From the NCBI GenBank assembly GCA_903909905.1, contig CAIVXP010000119.1, positions 1 to 15,699 on the forward strand: a DNA stretch of 15,699 bases. Reading direction: 5' to 3'. Both the position numbers and the translations under genes were made by a program. Source of the stretch: Akkermansiaceae bacterium (GTDB taxonomy: Bacteria; Verrucomicrobiota; Verrucomicrobiia; Verrucomicrobiales; Akkermansiaceae). The notes beneath the pieces were generated by a model. The model had not been told where the DNA came from, did no database searches, and saw only the letters and a program-made list of their open reading frames with translations. Position 1 is the stretch's first letter. Every line of letters begins with the position of its first letter. This document shows positions 1 through 8,998 of the stretch, one piece after another.

Positions 1-94
1 CGCTTTGTTCGCTGGCTCGGGCGGAGGTTTAAAAGCCAATCACCCGTCCATTGAATTGCTTGCCCGCGGGGCGGGGCTGGACTACACCCCTCGC

Positions 95-1705
<1,611 letters not shown>

Positions 1706-1714
1706 GGTCGGCGA

Positions 1715-2704
1715 ATGTCTTTCATGACGAAGAACACCAAGATGCCCGAAGATCCATCACCGCCCATCGTCCTTGGAACGCGTGGCAGTGAGTTGGCATT
1801 GGTGCAGGCGGCTGCGACTGAAGCTTTGTTGCGGGCGGCATTCTCGGATCTCGATATCGAGCGTCGGATCATCCGCACGACCGGCGACCGGCGCACGGAT
1901 GTCGCTTTGGCCGAGGTGGCGAAGGTCGAGGGTGTTTTTGACAAGGGCGTGTTCATCAAGGAGCTTGAGCTTGAGCTGGAAAGTGGCGGGATCGACATCG
2001 CGGTGCACAGTCTCAAGGACTTGCCAACGACATTGGATGAAAAATTTCAGTTGGGGGCGGTGCTTGAGCGAGCGGCGGTGCGCGATGTGTTGGTGAGCAA
2101 GGATGGATCCGACATTGCATCGCTGCCGCAGGGGGCGCGGGTGGGCACTAGCAGCGTGCGGCGGGCGAAACAGGTGGCTTTTTTGCGTCCTGATTTGGAG
2201 ATTCTCGATCTGCGTGGCAATGTGCCGACGCGGCTTCGCAAGTTGGCGGAGGGCGATGTGTACGATGCGATGTTGCTCGCCGAGGCAGGCATGCAGAGGC
2301 TGGGTTATCTTGCAGCTGAAACTTCGAGCGGTGATGAATCCGAGCCGGTGAATGGCATGCCCGGCTTGCGCGTGCGGCGTTTGCCTGAATCCGAATTTTT
2401 CCCCGCCGCCGGGCAGGGGGCGATCGCGCTCGAGATTCGTGCAGGTGATGCGCGAACCAATGAATTTGCCCGCGCGCTCAACCATGAGGCCACTTGGCAA
2501 CGCATCTGCGCCGAGCGCGAATTCCTGCGTTTGCTCGATGCGGGTTGCCACACGCCGGTGGGTGTGTATTCCTCATTGGTGGGCGATGTCCTTCAACTCA
2601 AGGCCTTGGTGTTTCCTGAAACAGGCGGCGAGCCGATGTCGGGTGAAGCCAGCGGCAGCGATCCTCTCAAAGTCGCAGAGGCCTTGTTCCAATCATTGAA
2701 ATGA
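1715..2704 (+). CDS. hemC: Porphobilinogen deaminase (hydroxymethylbilane synthase)
   Basis: This cytoplasmic enzyme joins four porphobilinogen molecules into hydroxymethylbilane, the substrate of uroporphyrinogen III synthase. The 329-residue protein starts its fold with GTRGSELALVQ (21-31). HSLKDLPT (98-105) carries the catalytic aspartate, D102. GTSSVRR is at 144-150 and RGNVPTRL at 167-174. C278 in LLDAGCHTPVG is the residue that carries the dipyrromethane cofactor. It is slightly longer than the usual 305-315 residues because of a short N-terminal tail and a polar insert near 203-214. The ATG at 1715 is chosen because of the GAGG 7 nt upstream. The stop overlaps the start of the next gene as ATGA (2701-2704), which joins it to the enzyme that uses its product. 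Confidence 0.97.
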   Translation: MSFMTKNTKMPEDPSPPIVLGTRGSELALVQAAATEALLRAAFSDLDIERRIIRTTGDRRTDVALAEVAKVEGVFDKGVFIKELELELESGGIDIAVHSLKDLPTTLDEKFQLGAVLERAAVRDVLVSKDGSDIASLPQGARVGTSSVRRAKQVAFLRPDLEILDLRGNVPTRLRKLAEGDVYDAMLLAEAGMQRLGYLAAETSSGDESEPVNGMPGLRVRRLPESEFFPAAGQGAIALEIRAGDARTNEFARALNHEATWQRICAEREFLRLLDAGCHTPVGVYSSLVGDVLQLKALVFPETGGEPMSGEASGSDPLKVAEALFQSLK

Positions 2705-4212
2705 AAAATTCCGGAATATGTTATCTGGTGGGCGGGGGTCCGGGTGACCTCGGCTTGGTGACGCTTCGTGCCAAGGAGTGCATCGAAAATGCCGATGTGT
2801 TGGTCTACGATGCTCTTAGTAATCCCGAGCTCATCAACTGGACCAAACCCGGCTGCGTGAAGATCCATGTCGGCAAGCGCGCGAAGGATCACACGATGCC
2901 GCAGGATCAGATCAACGCGCTCATCGTCGAGCAGACCAAGGCCGGAAAATCGGTGGTGCGGCTCAAGGGTGGGGATCCGATGATTTTTGCCCGCGGTGGC
3001 GAAGAGGCGGCCGAGCTTGCCGCGGCGGGTGTGCCGTTTGAAATCGTGCCGGGCATCAGCTCGTCGATTGCCGGTCCTGCTTATGCGGGCATTCCGGTGA
3101 CGCATCGCGATCACAACACGCAGCTGACGATTTTCACGGGTCATGAAGATCCGACGAAAGGCTACAGTTCGATCGATTACGCGCAGTTGGCCAAGGCGCC
3201 GGGAACGAAGGTGTTTCTGATGGGCGTGGCGAGGCTGCGTGAAATCACCGGAGCCTTCATCGAGCACGGTGCGGAGGCCCAAACGCCGATCGCGTTGACC
3301 CGTTGGGCGACGACCGGCTCGCAGAAGACAATCGTTGGCACGCTTGCGACCATCGCCGACATTGCCGAGGCGGAAAATTTCTCATCACCCGCGGTGGCGG
3401 TAATTGGCGATGTCGTCAAGGAGCGTGAGAAAATCAACTGGTTTGAAAAGCGTCCTTTGTTTGGCAAGCGCATCGTCGTGACGCGCACCCGCGAGCAGGC
3501 GGGCGAGCTGAGCAAGGCCTTGCGTGACCTTGGGGCTGATGTCATCGAGCTGCCGACGATCCGCATCGAGTTGCCCGAAGACCGCCAGGGATTTGCCGAG
3601 ATGGTGACTCATGCGCATGAGTACGACTGGTTGGTTTTCACCAGCCCGAATGGCGTGGAAAAATTCTTCGATGCGTTTTTTGCGACCTACGATGATGCTC
3701 GTAGTTTGGGCAATCCGCGGATTGCGGCGATTGGTGCCGGCACGGCGGCCAAGATCCGCGAGTATCGCTTTGCGGTGGATCTCATTCCCGAGCGCTTTGT
3801 CGCAGAGGGTTTGATCGATGCCTTCAAAAAAGAGTCCGTCGAGAACCTCACCATGCTTTGGGTCAAGGCTGAGGAGTCGCGCGAAGTCGTGGGCGAGGGC
3901 TTGGCCGCCTTGGGCGCGATTGTCGATGAGTGCATAGCCTATCGCACGGTGCCCGAGACCGAGGACCCGAGCGGAGCCAAGGCCAAGCTCGCGGAAGAGG
4001 GGGCAGATCTGATCACTTTCACCTCCGGCTCGACCGTGGATCATTTCTTCGCGCTCGGTCTTGATTGGCCCGAGGGTTGTGTCGCGGGTAGCATCGGTCC
4101 TGTGACCAGCTCGACCTTGCGCAAACACGGCATGCCACCTGCATTCGAAGCCAATCCGCATGATATTCCCGGCTTGGTGAAATCGATCCTGAAACATTTC
4201 GGGCGCAAGTGA
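2701..4212 (+). CDS. cobA/hemD: Fused uroporphyrinogen-III C-methyltransferase / uroporphyrinogen-III synthase
   Basis: A 503-residue two-domain protein. The N-terminal part (about 5-245) is a tetrapyrrole methylase that uses SAM to methylate uroporphyrinogen III to precorrin-2, leading to sirohaem or corrinoids. Its motifs are VGGGPGD (10-16), VRLKGGDP (86-93) with FARGGEE following, VPGIS (116-120) and GIPVTHR (130-136). The C-terminal part (about 253-500) is HemD, which closes and inverts ring D of hydroxymethylbilane. It shows LVFTSPNGVE (311-320), ITFTSGSTV (438-446) and GPVTSSTL (466-473). This fusion is known in several phyla. The gene starts inside the hemC stop codon (ATGA overlap), with no obvious Shine-Dalgarno site, so translation is probably coupled to hemC. 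One polypeptide therefore makes uroporphyrinogen III and can also divert it away from haem. Confidence 0.96.
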   Translation: MKNSGICYLVGGGPGDLGLVTLRAKECIENADVLVYDALSNPELINWTKPGCVKIHVGKRAKDHTMPQDQINALIVEQTKAGKSVVRLKGGDPMIFARGGEEAAELAAAGVPFEIVPGISSSIAGPAYAGIPVTHRDHNTQLTIFTGHEDPTKGYSSIDYAQLAKAPGTKVFLMGVARLREITGAFIEHGAEAQTPIALTRWATTGSQKTIVGTLATIADIAEAENFSSPAVAVIGDVVKEREKINWFEKRPLFGKRIVVTRTREQAGELSKALRDLGADVIELPTIRIELPEDRQGFAEMVTHAHEYDWLVFTSPNGVEKFFDAFFATYDDARSLGNPRIAAIGAGTAAKIREYRFAVDLIPERFVAEGLIDAFKKESVENLTMLWVKAEESREVVGEGLAALGAIVDECIAYRTVPETEDPSGAKAKLAEEGADLITFTSGSTVDHFFALGLDWPEGCVAGSIGPVTSSTLRKHGMPPAFEANPHDIPGLVKSILKHFGRK

Positions 4213-4237
4213 ACGGTGCTCGGTAAAATTTTCCCTC

Positions 4238-4699
4238 ATGAAAATCCACACCCTGCAGCAAGAGCAACGCCTACCGATTAGCCTCGAAGTCGCATGGGAT
4301 TTTTTCTCATCGCCCGCAAACCTCAATGCCATCACGCCGCCGGAGCTCGGATTTGAAATCACCAGCGAACCGGAACAGCGGATGTATGAGGGTCAGATCA
4401 TCACCTACCGCATCGGTGTCGCGCCGGGGGTGAAGCTCAATTGGGTCACTGAGATCAAGTGTGTTGAGCAGGGGCGTGTGTTCATCGATGAGCAGCGCTT
4501 CGGGCCCTATAAGTTTTGGCATCATCGGCATGAGTTTGAGGCGATTCCCGGTGGCGTGCTGATGCGTGACAAGGTCCACTACGGCTTGCCGTTCGGGCCA
4601 TTCGGGGCGATCGGCCATGTGCTTTTCGTGAAGCCGAAGCTGAAGAGGATTTTCTCATTCAGGCGCGGCATGCTGGAGAAGCGCTTTGGCGTGCTTTGA
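4238..4699 (+). CDS. SRPBCC family protein (COG4276-like)
   Basis: A 153-residue cytoplasmic protein with the START/Bet v1-like ligand-binding fold. The N terminus HTLQQEQRLPIS followed by VAWDFFSSPANLNAITPP (about 19-36) is typical of the family. A middle strand region (WVTEI...FIDEQRFGPYKFW) and a C-terminal helix region (FVKPKLKRIFSFRR) complete it. Full length, no signal peptide. Its ligand is unknown; relatives often sit beside NAD-dependent epimerase-like or photolyase-type genes, but none is seen here. It lies 25 bp after cobA/hemD on the same strand and is probably the last gene of that transcript. No clear Shine-Dalgarno site precedes the ATG. Confidence 0.85.
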   Translation: MKIHTLQQEQRLPISLEVAWDFFSSPANLNAITPPELGFEITSEPEQRMYEGQIITYRIGVAPGVKLNWVTEIKCVEQGRVFIDEQRFGPYKFWHHRHEFEAIPGGVLMRDKVHYGLPFGPFGAIGHVLFVKPKLKRIFSFRRGMLEKRFGVL

Positions 4700-4700
4700 C

Positions 4701-4718
4701 CCAGTCCTTGAAGACTGG
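4701..4718 (+). terminator. Short hairpin after the SRPBCC gene, possible terminator
   Basis: CCAGTC (4701-4706) pairs perfectly with GACTGG (4713-4718) around a 6-nt loop, starting 2 nt after the stop codon. No T-run follows, so intrinsic termination is doubtful. Confidence 0.25.
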
Positions 4719-4722
4719 TAAC

Positions 4723-4865
4723 CACGAAACTCACGAAGGGCACGAAACGGTGGGTGAGTCTATCGGTGATGTTTGGAGGCGACCACTGATGTCACTGATT
4801 TACTGATTTTTGAGGGGTGCTAAATGGAGCTGAAGGGATCTTCTCTCTTCAGTCAGTCCATCAGT
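4723..4865. repeat. Degenerate short-period repeats in the convergent spacer
   Basis: CACGAA occurs three times exactly 9 nt apart (4723, 4732, 4741). ACTGAT then occurs three times at 9- and 8-nt spacing (4785, 4794, 4802), and its reverse complement ATCAGT follows at 4860. The segment lies between two convergent genes and is non-coding. From memory, similar CCACGAA/TTCGTGG and ATCAGTG/CACTGAT strings are scattered between genes in Verrucomicrobiota and Planctomycetota genomes; this was not checked here. Confidence 0.55.
4830..4852 (+). terminator. Hairpin between convergent genes, possible terminator
   Basis: CTGAAGGGA (4830-4838) pairs with TCTCTTCAG (4844-4852) around a 5-nt loop, giving a 9-bp stem with one G-U wobble in a plus-strand transcript. 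In a minus-strand transcript the wobble becomes an A-C mismatch. No T-run follows on either side, so it may instead be an RNA-stabilising structure. Confidence 0.35.
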
Positions 4866-4869
4866 GAAA

Positions 4870-5328
4870 TCAACGGCTGAGGTCTTCCTGATAGAGCAGC
4901 TTGAAGCCGCTTTGGTGGAGGATGGCGATGGCGAACTCGTAGTCTTCGACATGCATCGCGAGCATTGAGTGGCCTTTGGGTCCGGGCATGAGTGCGTAGG
5001 CGAAGTCGATGTTCGTTTCGGCGATCATCAGCGTGTCGAGGCATTGCAGTAGGCCGGGGCCGGACTCGCGCATGGCGATCACGACCAGTTCGCAGCTGGT
5101 GTGCGGGATGCCCTTTTCCATGAACAACTGCTCGGTCGTTTCAGGATCCGAAACCACAAGGCGGGCGACCGTGGCATCGCGTGAGTCCTGAACGCTGAGG
5201 CCGACCACTTCGATGGCCGAGGCGCGGAGCAATTTCACCAAGGCCGCGAGCGCGCCGGCACGGTTCGGCAGCATGACCGAGAACTGTTGGACGGGTGCGC
5301 CGTGGTCGATGAGGGTTTCCGCTTCCAT
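4870..5328 (-). CDS. Tandem ACT domain protein
   Basis: A 152-residue cytoplasmic protein made of two ACT domains, about 14-76 and 79-150. ACT domains bind amino acids or similar small ligands and usually act as regulatory modules. The first begins QQFSVMLPNRAGALAALVKLL (a typical strand then helix with the N-R-A-G ligand loop), and continues VVGLSVQDSRDATVARLVVSDPE. The second holds ELVVIAM and ends GFKLLYQEDLSR. There is no attached enzyme domain. The reading frame is open upstream to ATGs at 5415 and 5475, but those extra residues are basic and low in family resemblance, so the ATG at 5328 is preferred, although none of the three has a clear Shine-Dalgarno site. It converges on the SRPBCC gene and appears to be a single-gene unit. 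Similar free-standing tandem ACT proteins occur in Verrucomicrobiota; the ligand is unknown. Confidence 0.82.
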   Translation of the reverse strand: MEAETLIDHGAPVQQFSVMLPNRAGALAALVKLLRASAIEVVGLSVQDSRDATVARLVVSDPETTEQLFMEKGIPHTSCELVVIAMRESGPGLLQCLDTLMIAETNIDFAYALMPGPKGHSMLAMHVEDYEFAIAILHQSGFKLLYQEDLSR

Positions 5329-5480
5329 GATGGGCAAGATGCGTCGAGCGCCATGGGTATCAGCTTTCGAATTCGTTTTCAATGCCCAATCCACACGCAG
5401 GACCGTGATGGACATTAGGGTGGATCGCTGCTGGCGCGATTGGGAAATTGGAATGTTCCCCCAAAACTGGTCCATGAGTT

Positions 5481-5670
5481 ATGAGAGTTCCGGCTCGTGA
5501 GACCCGCGCGGGATATCGCGGAGTGCGGCGTCACCTGGTTCGAGAAGTCTGTAATGTGAATCTGAAGCGGGCTCACCGCATCTGGAAAAAGGAAGTGCTT
5601 CGGGTGCTGCCAAGAGCCAGCAAGAAGTCGCATTTGGTCACCTCGGAGAATGACTCTCGGCAGTCGGAGT
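5481..5670 (+). pseudogene. Decayed fragment of an IS3-type transposase (OrfB N-terminal region)
   Basis: The frame starting at 5481 reads like the HTH_21 part of IS3-family OrfB: ARETRAGYRGVRRHLVRE, then NVNLKRAHRIWKKE, then a basic stretch ending HLVTSEN. Intact relatives have the pattern R-x-G-Y-R-R-h, V-N-x-K-R-V-x-R-L-W-x-x-E-G-L and L-G-T-S-E-N-G-C. Here several conserved glycines are replaced: E-V-L for E-G-L, L-V-T for L-G-T and N-D-S for N-G-C. This suggests relaxed selection. The similarity fades after about 5670; no OrfA, no DDE catalytic core and no terminal inverted repeats were found. A 94-residue ORF nominally continues to 5765 but its tail resembles nothing. It is the only trace of a mobile element in the window. 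Confidence 0.65.
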
Positions 5671-5933
5671 CTGAGAGCAACCCTAGGTATCTTCGCCTTG
5701 CAAAGCGCCAAGAGATTCTTCATGTTAGAATGCATACTGATTGCTACTTCAAACAAACATGCTGAACCAAATCCAACTCTCAAAGGGGTGAATCAAGTAT
5801 CGGTGGCAATCCACATCACAAGAGACAACACTGTGGCCGCTAGACGTAATGACAAACCATGATCAATTTTCGCATCGGATGAGATGACAGGGCCTCCCGC
5901 TCGATTGATGCCCACTTCAAACCCATTTTTGAA
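5671..5933. other. Non-coding stretch before the AraC regulator
   Basis: About 260 bp, visibly more A+T-rich than the housekeeping genes. Short ORFs in it have no recognisable family. It may contain further eroded insertion-sequence DNA and should hold the promoter of the downstream regulator, but I could not pick a convincing -35/-10 pair, terminator or operator. Confidence 0.4.
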
Positions 5934-6863
5934 ATGCCAATAATCGAAGACCTAAAGCTTCGTGGAAAATACGGCGGTTTTCTATTTCTGGCAGATGCCG
6001 CACGTGGAATTCCTTGGCTAAAGACACACCAACATGCGGAGCTGGAGATGAATCTGGTCGCCCGGGGCTCCGTGACCTATGTCATTGGCAAGAGCAGTTA
6101 CACATTCTACCAAGGAGAATGCCTGTGGCTTTTCCCCGGGCAGCCCCATAGTTGCATCGACCGCTCCTCTGATGCGCTTTACTATGTTGTCTCATTTAAG
6201 CCCTCCTTGATCGCCCGCAGTTGCCACTTAGAGGGAAACGCTTTTTTGAAAAAAAACTGCCCTTCAAAAAACACCGTCCTACATACGATGCTGCCCCCAG
6301 CCAAATTTGGGCTGATTCGGGGTATGATGGATTCGCTTCTGGATGACGGGCTTGATTCCGACACCTTGAATCGCGAGGTCGGTTACGGGCTCTCATCTGG
6401 GTTTCGCTATGAGCACTCCAAACCCGATTTACTCAATGCAGGCCTCGCGTACATCTTGCAGTTGGCTTGGGACTGTCAATTGACTTCTTCGACCGAGCGG
6501 CGCGCCACCCTATTGCATCCGGCCGTCTTGAAGGCCCTTGATATTTTGAAAAAGGAATTCGAATCCGATTGTCTCGACAAGTTGGCCCGTAAGTGCGGCG
6601 TCAGCGCCGCCTATCTGAGCCGCACGTTCAAGCAACAGGTCGGAGTGCCGATCAATCGCTATCGGAACACTATTCGCCTCGAGCGCTTTTTGGAAATCAG
6701 GAACAAGGCCACCCGTCATATGACACTCTCTGAGGCGGTCTATGAGTCTGGGTTTGGCAGCTACGCGCAATTCTCAAAAGTCTATCGATCCACATTCGGT
6801 CGCGCTCCCAGGGAGATCGACAAGACGCTTGCTCCTTCAAAGCCTGCACACACCAATTCCTGA
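5934..6863 (+). CDS. AraC family regulator with N-terminal cupin-like domain
   Basis: A 309-residue transcription factor. The N-terminal half (about 15-100) looks like an AraC-type cupin sensor: HQHAELEMNLVARGS (32-46), YQGECLWLFPGQPHS (59-73) and VVSF. The C-terminal part (about 196-297) is the double helix-turn-helix DNA-binding domain: LDKLARKCGVSAAYLSRTFK (214-233) and LSEAVYESGFGSYAQFSKVY (265-284), ending in the usual FGRAPREI. The histidines in the cupin are typical of sugar-responsive members. The start at 5934 has no Shine-Dalgarno site but gives a normal length. It reads in the same direction as the secreted SGNH hydrolase gene 234 bp downstream, which is a reasonable target. Base composition looks lower in GC than the hem genes, consistent with an acquired region. 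Confidence 0.9.
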   Translation: MPIIEDLKLRGKYGGFLFLADAARGIPWLKTHQHAELEMNLVARGSVTYVIGKSSYTFYQGECLWLFPGQPHSCIDRSSDALYYVVSFKPSLIARSCHLEGNAFLKKNCPSKNTVLHTMLPPAKFGLIRGMMDSLLDDGLDSDTLNREVGYGLSSGFRYEHSKPDLLNAGLAYILQLAWDCQLTSSTERRATLLHPAVLKALDILKKEFESDCLDKLARKCGVSAAYLSRTFKQQVGVPINRYRNTIRLERFLEIRNKATRHMTLSEAVYESGFGSYAQFSKVYRSTFGRAPREIDKTLAPSKPAHTNS

Positions 6864-6904
6864 AAAACGTCTTTTTCCAGCACATTCCACGCAACCAGCA
6901 AAAA

Positions 6905-7053
6905 ATGAAAATCATCACCCTCATTGCTCTGCAGTCCGCCTTTTTCCTGATCACGCACCCTCTTCAAACCGGCACAGATCAAATCTCGAGGCGCTTTGGA
7001 AGACTCTCGCCGATCGCTTGGGCGAGGCTGTGATTTCCTTTGGTGCCCAGTAA
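6905..7053 (+). pseudogene. Possible gene remnant with a signal-peptide-like start
   Basis: An ATG at 6905 opens a 42-codon frame (stop at 7031-7033) that begins MKIITLIALQSAFFLIT, like the start of a secreted protein. A neighbouring frame over 6984-7053 ends in NLEALWKTLADRLGEAVISF plus GAQ and a stop at 7051, which has protein-like amphipathic composition. The two could be the start and end of one gene joined by deletion and frameshift, or a genuine small ORF, or chance. It fills the 234-bp gap between the AraC gene and the SGNH gene. No family is recognised. Confidence 0.25.
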
Positions 7054-7097
7054 GCCAACTCCCAGAATCTTCTTTTCTTGTGAACCAAAGCACCTCC

Positions 7098-8090
7098 ATG
7101 CTGCCTGCCAAGACGGGCCTGCTACCGCTTTTATTGCGGGAGTTTTTAATTTTTTCCGTTCTATGGACCGCAACCCTTTTTCCCGCCATGGCCGCCACCG
7201 CACCGCTTGAAGGAATCCGCAGGGTTGTCTTCCTCGGAGACAGTATAACCCAAGCAGGCGACTATGTCGCCGATGTCGAATGCTGGCTGCTTTCCCGTGG
7301 TCACAGGCTCGAGGTTTTCAATATCGGTTTGCCGAGCGAAACTGCCACCGAACTTACCGCTGCGGAAAATGCTGAGCATCTCAAGAGCGCAGGATTTCCA
7401 AGGCCGTTCATCGGGGACCGCCTCGACCGCTCGCTGGCTCTGGTAAGGCCCGATCTGCTTTTTGTCTGCTACGGAATGAATGATGCCTCGGCCCTACCAG
7501 AGGGGCCCGAGGGATTGAATCGCTACATCGAGGGCCTTACCTGTCTCCGTGACGCCGCATTGCGAGCTCGAGCCAAACGCGTCGTGCTCTGCACCCCGCC
7601 GGTTTACGATCCCCAAAAGCCCATTTCTCCCCCCAAGCGACGCCATGGCGCGAATCTCGAGGCCTATCGCGAGTGGCTTCTCTCCAAGCGCTCGGTCGGG
7701 TGGGATGTGGTTGATATCCATGGGCCGATGCGTCGGGATTTGGATGACGCCAAAAAACTGGATCCCGCCTTCCGCTACCAACCCGACGGAGTGCACCCCA
7801 ACCGCGTGGGGCACTGGGTCATGGCCCGCGAAATCCTCTCCCAATTTTTCGCTGCCGACATGCAGGGCGTTTTCTCCTCCCCGCAATTCTTTGAAAAAAA
7901 CGGGGAGCAAATCCGCGACCTCGTCAAACGCCGAATGAAAATCCGCTACGATTCGCTGATGACTCAAATCGGCCACTCCCGGCCCAAAATCCCCGGCGGC
8001 CCCGACTCTCCCGCAGGCCCTTTCCCTGCGGCTGCTGAAGCCCAATCCACCGAAACAGCCAAGTCGATCGATTCGCTGCTGGCACCGTAA
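7098..8090 (+). CDS. Secreted SGNH/GDSL family hydrolase
   Basis: A 330-residue exported esterase-type enzyme. From the ATG at 7098 it begins with a signal peptide: a basic start, a hydrophobic core about 15-30, and likely cleavage after AMA near 30-32. The SGNH blocks are clear: FLGDSITQAGDY with nucleophile S49, NIGLPSE with the oxyanion-hole glycine near 78, CYGMND with N128, and PDGVHPN with D230 and H233 of the catalytic dyad. The ordering and spacing match the family, many of whose members deacetylate carbohydrates. The C-terminal 45 residues are proline- and alanine-rich and probably disordered. Earlier in-frame TTG (6996) and GTG (7080) starts would spoil the signal peptide, so 7098 is chosen. 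No strong Shine-Dalgarno site. Context between two AraC regulators suggests glycan use; the substrate cannot be told from sequence. Confidence 0.9.
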   Translation: MLPAKTGLLPLLLREFLIFSVLWTATLFPAMAATAPLEGIRRVVFLGDSITQAGDYVADVECWLLSRGHRLEVFNIGLPSETATELTAAENAEHLKSAGFPRPFIGDRLDRSLALVRPDLLFVCYGMNDASALPEGPEGLNRYIEGLTCLRDAALRARAKRVVLCTPPVYDPQKPISPPKRRHGANLEAYREWLLSKRSVGWDVVDIHGPMRRDLDDAKKLDPAFRYQPDGVHPNRVGHWVMAREILSQFFAADMQGVFSSPQFFEKNGEQIRDLVKRRMKIRYDSLMTQIGHSRPKIPGGPDSPAGPFPAAAEAQSTETAKSIDSLLAP

Positions 8091-8226
8091 TGGGATTCCC
8101 CGTTCCGAACTGGTGCGGGTGCCTGCCGGGGTTCCTCAGACTTGCTGCCACGGAGATCGGACCTTAGCCCCGAAGAGGCGAGAGGCGTTCAGAAGAGCGG
8201 CGCGGCCAGCGCGGCTGGGCAGGTTT
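8091..8226. other. Convergent spacer between the SGNH and PAS-AraC genes
   Basis: 136 bp separating two convergent stop codons. CCAGC and GCTGG (8206-8218) could form a 5-bp hairpin followed by a four-T run at 8224-8227, but this is too weak to call a terminator. No ORF or repeat of note. Confidence 0.35.
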
Positions 8227-8991
8227 TCAGGACGCGCTTTCATTTGCCGGCGAATCGTCCGCCATTTTGCGGAAGCGCAGTGGCGGGATGCCGTAAACCG
8301 CTGCAAATCTCTTCGTAAAGTGGCTCTGGTCGTAAAAACCATACTCGAGGGCGATCTCGCCAATCGATTTCATGGTGGCGAGCAGGTCTTTCCGGGCCTG
8401 CCTAAGCCTCACCTGTAGATGGAAGGCGGAAGGGGTCATGTGGAAGATTTTTTTGAACCTTCGCTCGAATTTGCTGGGAGACATTCCCTGTCTGGCGGCC
8501 AGGGCGGGAAGGTCGAAGTGTTCGCGGCTGAAGCGTTCGATGTGATCGATCGTTTTGGCGAATTCATTCATCTCGCTGGATCGCACCGAGGTCTCCAAGA
8601 GATTTCTCGCGATACCGGCCAGCCCCAGAATGCGGCCATCGGCCGAAAGCAGCGGAAATTTCGTTGTCATGATCAAGGCGGCATTTGATTTGCCGTGAGG
8701 CATGGGCTCGATTTGATTTTCCAATTTTACGCCGGTTTCCACGACTTTTCGATCGTCGTGCATATACAATTGCGCGCGCTTTTTTTGAAAAAAATCAAGG
8801 TCGGTTTTTCCCAAGAGGTCAGACAGCTTTGTCAAGCCACAGAGTTTGAGAAAAGCGGGGTTGCCCGCGACGAATTTCCCACTCCTGTCCTTTGCAAAAA
8901 ATGACACATCGGGGAGATAGGCAAACGCCGTGCTGGCGGCTGCGAGCATGGAATCCCATTCCAGAGTACAGTTTTTTTTCTTCGATTTCAT
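8227..8991 (-). CDS. PAS domain AraC family regulator
   Basis: A 254-residue transcription factor with a PAS sensor in place of the usual cupin. The PAS domain (about 22-133) reads LPDVSFFAKDRSGKFVAGNPAF, then LGKTDLDFF (60-68) and a C-terminal strand GRILGLAGIARNL. This resembles PAS domains fused to AraC domains in Verrucomicrobiota. The DNA-binding domain (about 145-243) has LPALAARQGMSPSKFERRFK (161-180) and IGEIALEYGFYDQSHFTKRF (210-229), closing with YGIPPLRFR. The frame is open to 9129 without resembling the family, so the ATG at 8991 is chosen. A run of eight A residues lies at codons 4-8, just after the start. The gene is divergent from the DoxX-led operon and shares an 86-bp control region with three TAAAATAC repeats, so it is the probable regulator of that operon and of itself. 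Confidence 0.9.
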   Translation of the reverse strand: MKSKKKNCTLEWDSMLAAASTAFAYLPDVSFFAKDRSGKFVAGNPAFLKLCGLTKLSDLLGKTDLDFFQKKRAQLYMHDDRKVVETGVKLENQIEPMPHGKSNAALIMTTKFPLLSADGRILGLAGIARNLLETSVRSSEMNEFAKTIDHIERFSREHFDLPALAARQGMSPSKFERRFKKIFHMTPSAFHLQVRLRQARKDLLATMKSIGEIALEYGFYDQSHFTKRFAAVYGIPPLRFRKMADDSPANESAS

Positions 8992-8998
8992 GTGTCGA

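Noticed and set aside
1757..2551. Minus-strand ORF of 264 codons across hemC
   Set aside because: Shadow frame opposite clear HemC motifs; composition without family resemblance.
3385..4362. Minus-strand ORF of 325 codons across the HemD half of the fusion
   Set aside because: Shadow of a real gene with intact HemD motifs; no domain seen.
6862..6877. Hairpin GAAAAA/TTTTTC at the AraC stop codon
   Set aside because: Five of six pairs are A-T and the T-run is part of the stem itself; too weak for an intrinsic terminator.
6996..7097. N-terminal extension of the SGNH hydrolase from a TTG at 6996
   Set aside because: It would bury the signal peptide that starts at the ATG 7098, and the extra residues resemble no family.
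8780..8794. T7-G-A7 near-palindrome inside the PAS-AraC gene
   Set aside because: Explained by phenylalanine, glutamine and lysine codons; a one-base loop cannot form a hairpin.
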